Of a DNA stretch of 64,000 bases, positions 60,977 through 64,000 are shown piece by piece. The notes beneath the pieces were generated by a model. It was not told where the DNA came from, made no database searches, and saw only the letters and a program-made list of their open reading frames with translations. The DNA is from Candidatus Melainabacteria bacterium (GTDB lineage Bacteria; Cyanobacteriota; Vampirovibrionia; Vampirovibrionales; Vampirovibrionaceae), in contig CABHPA010000141.1 of the NCBI GenBank assembly GCA_902168245.1, forward strand, positions 1-64,000, given 5' to 3'. The position numbers and the translations under genes were made by a program. The first letter of the stretch is position 1. Each line of letters starts with the position of its first letter.

Positions 60977-62503
60977 ATGCCCACACGAGAAATGGAAACG
61001 GCGCTTCTGCCCCAGCAGGAATTCATGAGGCAATCGGTTGACGAGCGTTTAAGCCAAAACACGCCGGCCAATCCGGCAGAGATTGTATTGCCCCTGTTTC
61101 AGGACGTTTCGGCGAATGTACCGGCCTATCAGGATTTTTTGTCCCGCCATGGAATCGACCCGAAAACCGTTGAGACCTTCGAAGATTTTCAGAAACTACC
61201 CCTGCTGACCAAGGAAAACTATCTCCGCCGTTACAATCTGCCGGAACTGTGCCGACACGGCCAACTGGACGCTTGCGATATGATCGCCGTGTCTTCCGGC
61301 TCTACCGGCCAGCCCGCCTTCTGGCCCCGCCGCCAGCAGGATGAGTTGCTGATTGCCCGCCGCTTCGAGCAGGTGTTTCGGGACAGCTTCAACGCGCAGA
61401 ATCGCAGCACCCTGGCCGTGGTCTGCTTTGCGCTTGGAAACTGGGTGGGGGGCATGTATACCGCCCAATGCTGTCGTTATCTCCAGCTCAAGGGGTACCG
61501 CATCACCCTGGTGACGCCCGGCAACCAGAAGGATGAGATTTTCCGGATCATTGACGCCCTGGGGCCGTATTTTGAGCAAGTCGTGCTGCTGGGCTACCCG
61601 CCTTTCCTCAAGGATGTAGTGGATCGGGGATTGCAGCGCGGAATCGACTGGAGCAGCCTACATACCAGGCTGGTGATGGCCGGGGAGGTTTTCAGCGAAG
61701 AATGGCGCGCCTTAATGGCCGAGCGCATCGGCTCAAAGCACCCCTGCTTTGATTTCGCCTCGCTGTACGGCACGGCCGACGCGGGAGTGCTGGGCAATGA
61801 AACGCCGCTCAGCATCCACATCCGGCGCTTTCTGGCGGAGCATCCGGAGGCGGCCGGCCAGCTATTCGGGGAATCCCGCCTGCCCACCTTGCTGCAATAC
61901 GATCCGAGCAGCCGCTTTTTTGAAACGCATGAAGGCACCCTGCTGTTTACGGGCGATAACGGCATCCCGCTCATTCGCTACCATATCGCGGATACCGGCG
62001 GAATCATCCAGTACGATGAAATGCTGGGCTTTTTACAAACGCACGGGTTTAACCCGCTGGCGAGTTTGCAAACGCCCTGGGCTACCGAAAGCGGCTCCCA
62101 GGCCCGCAGTTACCCGCTGCCGTTTGTGTACGTGTTCGGGCGCTCCAATTTCACTATCTCCTTTTTCGGGGCCAATATATACCCCGAAAATATTTCCGTC
62201 GGGCTGGAGCAAGCGCCGGTCAAGGAGTGGGTTACCGGCAAGTTTGTAATGGAAAACCGGGAATCGACGGATCAGGATCGGGAATTGTGCATCGCCGTGG
62301 AACTGGCGCCGGGCATCACCGCAACCGGGGCAATGCGCCAAGAGGCCACCAGTTCCATCCTCACGCAACTCAAACGGCTCAACAGCGAATTTACCCATTA
62401 CGTCCCGACCGATCACCAGACGCCAAACATTGAATTGCTGCCTTTTGAAAACCCGGATTATTTCCCGCCAGGGGTCAAGCACCGCTACACACGGGGCCGC
62501 TAG
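60977..62503 (+). CDS. Phenylacetate-CoA ligase-like adenylate-forming enzyme
   Basis: A 508-residue member of the PaaK-like branch of AMP-dependent synthetases. The ATP loop is VSSGSTGQPAFW (about 96-107). Further motifs include LVMAGEVFSEEW, DFASLYGTADAG, the ATP-site GDNGIPLIRYHIADTG and YVFGRSNFTISFFGANIYPE before the mobile C-terminal domain. PaaK-type enzymes activate aryl or other carboxylic acids with ATP and often CoA. At about 70 residues more than PaaK, its substrate is uncertain. Single gene, start at 60977. Confidence 0.87.
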   Translation: MPTREMETALLPQQEFMRQSVDERLSQNTPANPAEIVLPLFQDVSANVPAYQDFLSRHGIDPKTVETFEDFQKLPLLTKENYLRRYNLPELCRHGQLDACDMIAVSSGSTGQPAFWPRRQQDELLIARRFEQVFRDSFNAQNRSTLAVVCFALGNWVGGMYTAQCCRYLQLKGYRITLVTPGNQKDEIFRIIDALGPYFEQVVLLGYPPFLKDVVDRGLQRGIDWSSLHTRLVMAGEVFSEEWRALMAERIGSKHPCFDFASLYGTADAGVLGNETPLSIHIRRFLAEHPEAAGQLFGESRLPTLLQYDPSSRFFETHEGTLLFTGDNGIPLIRYHIADTGGIIQYDEMLGFLQTHGFNPLASLQTPWATESGSQARSYPLPFVYVFGRSNFTISFFGANIYPENISVGLEQAPVKEWVTGKFVMENRESTDQDRELCIAVELAPGITATGAMRQEATSSILTQLKRLNSEFTHYVPTDHQTPNIELLPFENPDYFPPGVKHRYTRGR

Positions 62504-62654
62504 GGCCAAATACAGGTAGGCAGCCCAGCCGGAATTCCCACGCGCATTTCCTGAACCCATTACCCGTCCGGTGAATAGGAAACAGCCCACAAAATGGGCT
62601 ATACTGGCCTTGTTGTCCATTGCCCCTATCCCGAAAACCATCGAAAACCTCGCC

Positions 62655-63068
62655 ATGCTGAACGCTTTTTCCCTGATGGCCTATTTCATAGTCGCCCTGA
62701 CGCTGGTCAATATGCTGATTTTGCTGGTCCTTTCCCCCGATCGCAAAATCAAGGCCGGTTACGGGCTGATGATGGCAAGCTATTTGTGGTGGAGCCGGTT
62801 TCTGGGCGTATATCCCGCAATCAGCGGCTCCTTTTGGCTTTACACGCTGCCTGCCGTCTGGCTGATTTTACTCCTGCGGTTCGGTTTTCCCCACACACGC
62901 CGTTACGAGTTCCCTTCCCAAACCCCCGAGCCCCGATATACGCAAGAATACCTCAGAGGGCCATCCGCAAGACAGGAAGCCTTGATTTTCTATTTCCTGC
63001 TGATGCTGATTGGCCTGATTATCCTACAGGTCATGCTGCTGTTATCCGGCTCGCTGCCAATGGGCTGA
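62655..63068 (+). CDS. Small four-helix membrane protein
   Basis: A 137-residue protein with about four hydrophobic segments (near 3-22, 32-50, 52-68 and 108-130). A linker after the third holds SQTPEPRYTQEYLRGPSARQ. The family is not recognised. The start is uncertain: an upstream GTG at 62571 would add 28 residues, but a TATACT -10-like box at 62597-62602 lies inside that extension, so the ATG at 62655 is preferred. No clear ribosome binding site is present. Confidence 0.6.
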   Translation: MLNAFSLMAYFIVALTLVNMLILLVLSPDRKIKAGYGLMMASYLWWSRFLGVYPAISGSFWLYTLPAVWLILLLRFGFPHTRRYEFPSQTPEPRYTQEYLRGPSARQEALIFYFLLMLIGLIILQVMLLLSGSLPMG

Positions 63069-63203
63069 AGGTGACGTAAAACGTCTGGCCATCCCTATCC
63101 CCCCTTCTTGCGCATCCCACCCACCTTCAGGTCATACACGCCAAAACTCTGCTACACTAATATTCGAGGCGGACGGTATCATCGACGAATCGAAAGGGGA
63201 ACC

Positions 63204-63923
63204 GTGAAACGCATTCGCGCTTTACAGGTGCTGGGAAGCTTGGCGTTTGCGATCCTGCTTTCCGCAGCCCATGCCGCCCCTGGCCCGGAAGCGGTCAATG
63301 ACTTGCAGGCATGGCAGGTCATTACCCTGCGAACCTCTCTGGGGGCGGGTCATCGTATTCTGGCTTATATGGAAGCGCAACCGCGCGAAGGCAACCTGGA
63401 CGGCAGCGGGAGCCGAAAAGACGATTTCAGCGCGTTGCTACTTCGCCCGGCATTGGGGTACCGCGTTAACCGCCATGTGTCCATATGGCAAGGGTATGCC
63501 TGGTATAGTTTTTTTACGCCCGCCTCTTTCCACGAAAACAGGCTGTTTCAGCAGTTGCTGATTGAAAACGACTTTAAAAAACTGAGCATGGTCAACCGCA
63601 CCCGCCTGGAGGAGCGCTTTATTGAAGGCCGCGACCGCACTGCGGTACGGCTGCGGCATATGCTGCGGCTGGCCTACCCCATTGGTAAAAGCAAAAAATG
63701 GTCGATTGTGGGGTACGATGAATTTTTCGTCAACCTGAACTCGGTGAATCCAAGCCCTTCGGCAGGTTTTGACCAGAACCGGGCCTTTCTGGGCATTAAC
63801 CGAAAATTCAACAATCACGTCAATGCTGAACTCGGTTATCAAAATCAATACGTGGGGGTGGATAACCCGTTTCCCGACCGGATCAACCACATCATCCTGT
63901 TTGCGCTCAACATCAGCCGTTAG
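63204..63923 (+). CDS. DUF2490 outer-membrane-beta-type protein
   Basis: A 239-residue exported protein. A GTG start at 63204 has AAAGGGGA immediately upstream and yields a clean signal peptide (MKRIRALQVLGSLAFAILLS, cleavage after AHA). The rest is beta-rich with alternating aromatic and polar residues, and family features such as DLQAWQVITLRT, RPALGYRVNRHVSIWQGYAW, NRTRLEERF, RLRHMLRLAYP and a final ALNIS. DUF2490 proteins are predicted beta-barrels; their function is unknown. A hairpin at the window edge follows. Confidence 0.85.
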   Translation: MKRIRALQVLGSLAFAILLSAAHAAPGPEAVNDLQAWQVITLRTSLGAGHRILAYMEAQPREGNLDGSGSRKDDFSALLLRPALGYRVNRHVSIWQGYAWYSFFTPASFHENRLFQQLLIENDFKKLSMVNRTRLEERFIEGRDRTAVRLRHMLRLAYPIGKSKKWSIVGYDEFFVNLNSVNPSPSAGFDQNRAFLGINRKFNNHVNAELGYQNQYVGVDNPFPDRINHIILFALNISR

Positions 63924-63974
63924 CGTTTGATTTTACGTTGAGTCAAAACCCGCTGCAAACCGCCGACAGACAAA

Positions 63975-64000
63975 ACAGCCGGTATTTTAACACCGGCTGT
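63975..64000. terminator. Hairpin at the right edge
   Basis: ACAGCCGGT (63975-63983) pairs perfectly with ACCGGCTGT (63992-64000). On the minus strand a TTTTG follows; what follows on the plus strand lies outside the window. It probably ends the DUF2490 gene. Confidence 0.65.

Overview
The window reads as chromosomal DNA of a Gram-negative-type bacterium with high coding density, short intergenic gaps and Shine-Dalgarno-led genes. An N-terminal SLH-repeat cell-wall protein, SPINDLY/OGT-type TPR glycosyltransferases, an exosortase and many large, mostly single-gene Ala/Gly/Ser/Pro-rich proteins suggest a non-photosynthetic relative of cyanobacteria (Vampirovibrionia/Melainabacteria). This assignment is an inference from gene content; no rRNA, tRNA or other decisive marker is present. 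No CRISPR array, transposase or complete prophage was seen.

Layout, left to right. 1-8.2 kb: single-gene units, including an edge-truncated low-complexity protein, a family 5-type uracil-DNA glycosylase, a YihY/BrkB membrane protein, Dps, an SLH protein and a GT4 glycosyltransferase. 8.2-12.6 kb: a subtilase, then an exosortase-EpsI pair facing a 73-codon gene that looks like a miniature exosortase substrate. 12.6-14.5 kb: etfBA. 14.9-23.4 kb: an accessory stretch with unknown proteins, an internally deleted citrate synthase remnant, a PilJ-PAS-PAS sensor, a 961-residue Gly-rich adhesin-like protein and an HExxH protein. 23.5-26.1 kb: metX-metB behind a SAM-I riboswitch. 26.3-28.5 kb: a TPR-OGT protein. 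28.5-36.3 kb: the MoxR/DUF58/DUF4350/DUF4129/SpoIIM cluster with a divergent RDD gene. 36.4 kb: a long Flp-like prepilin. 37.4-42.7 kb: xdhA-xdhB-Mpv17-like gene-xdhC. 42.9-50.0 kb: a MASE1-CHASE hybrid kinase and a TPR-OGT-methyltransferase fusion. 50.2-57.1 kb: a full molybdenum cofactor pathway in one operon (mobA, moaD, a moaE-moeB-rhodanese fusion, moaA, a moaC-moaB fusion, moeA) followed by a TauE/SafE transporter. 57.3-59.5 kb: a divergent FdhF/YdeP-type molybdoenzyme. 59.5-60.9 kb: a small AT-rich, phage-flavoured island. 61-64 kb: a PaaK-like ligase, a small membrane protein and a DUF2490 protein.

The genes form several coherent modules. The cofactor operon can supply both molybdoenzymes here (XdhAB with chaperone XdhC, and the YdeP-type enzyme). 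MetX and MetB perform consecutive steps of methionine synthesis under SAM feedback. Surface biology is prominent: exosortase, SLH protein, prepilin, adhesin, subtilase, HExxH protein and protein- or sugar-modifying glycosyltransferases. The most novel items are the exosortase with its tiny dedicated-looking target and the TPR-OGT-methyltransferase fusion, which carries a perfect internal ribosome binding site at the domain junction.
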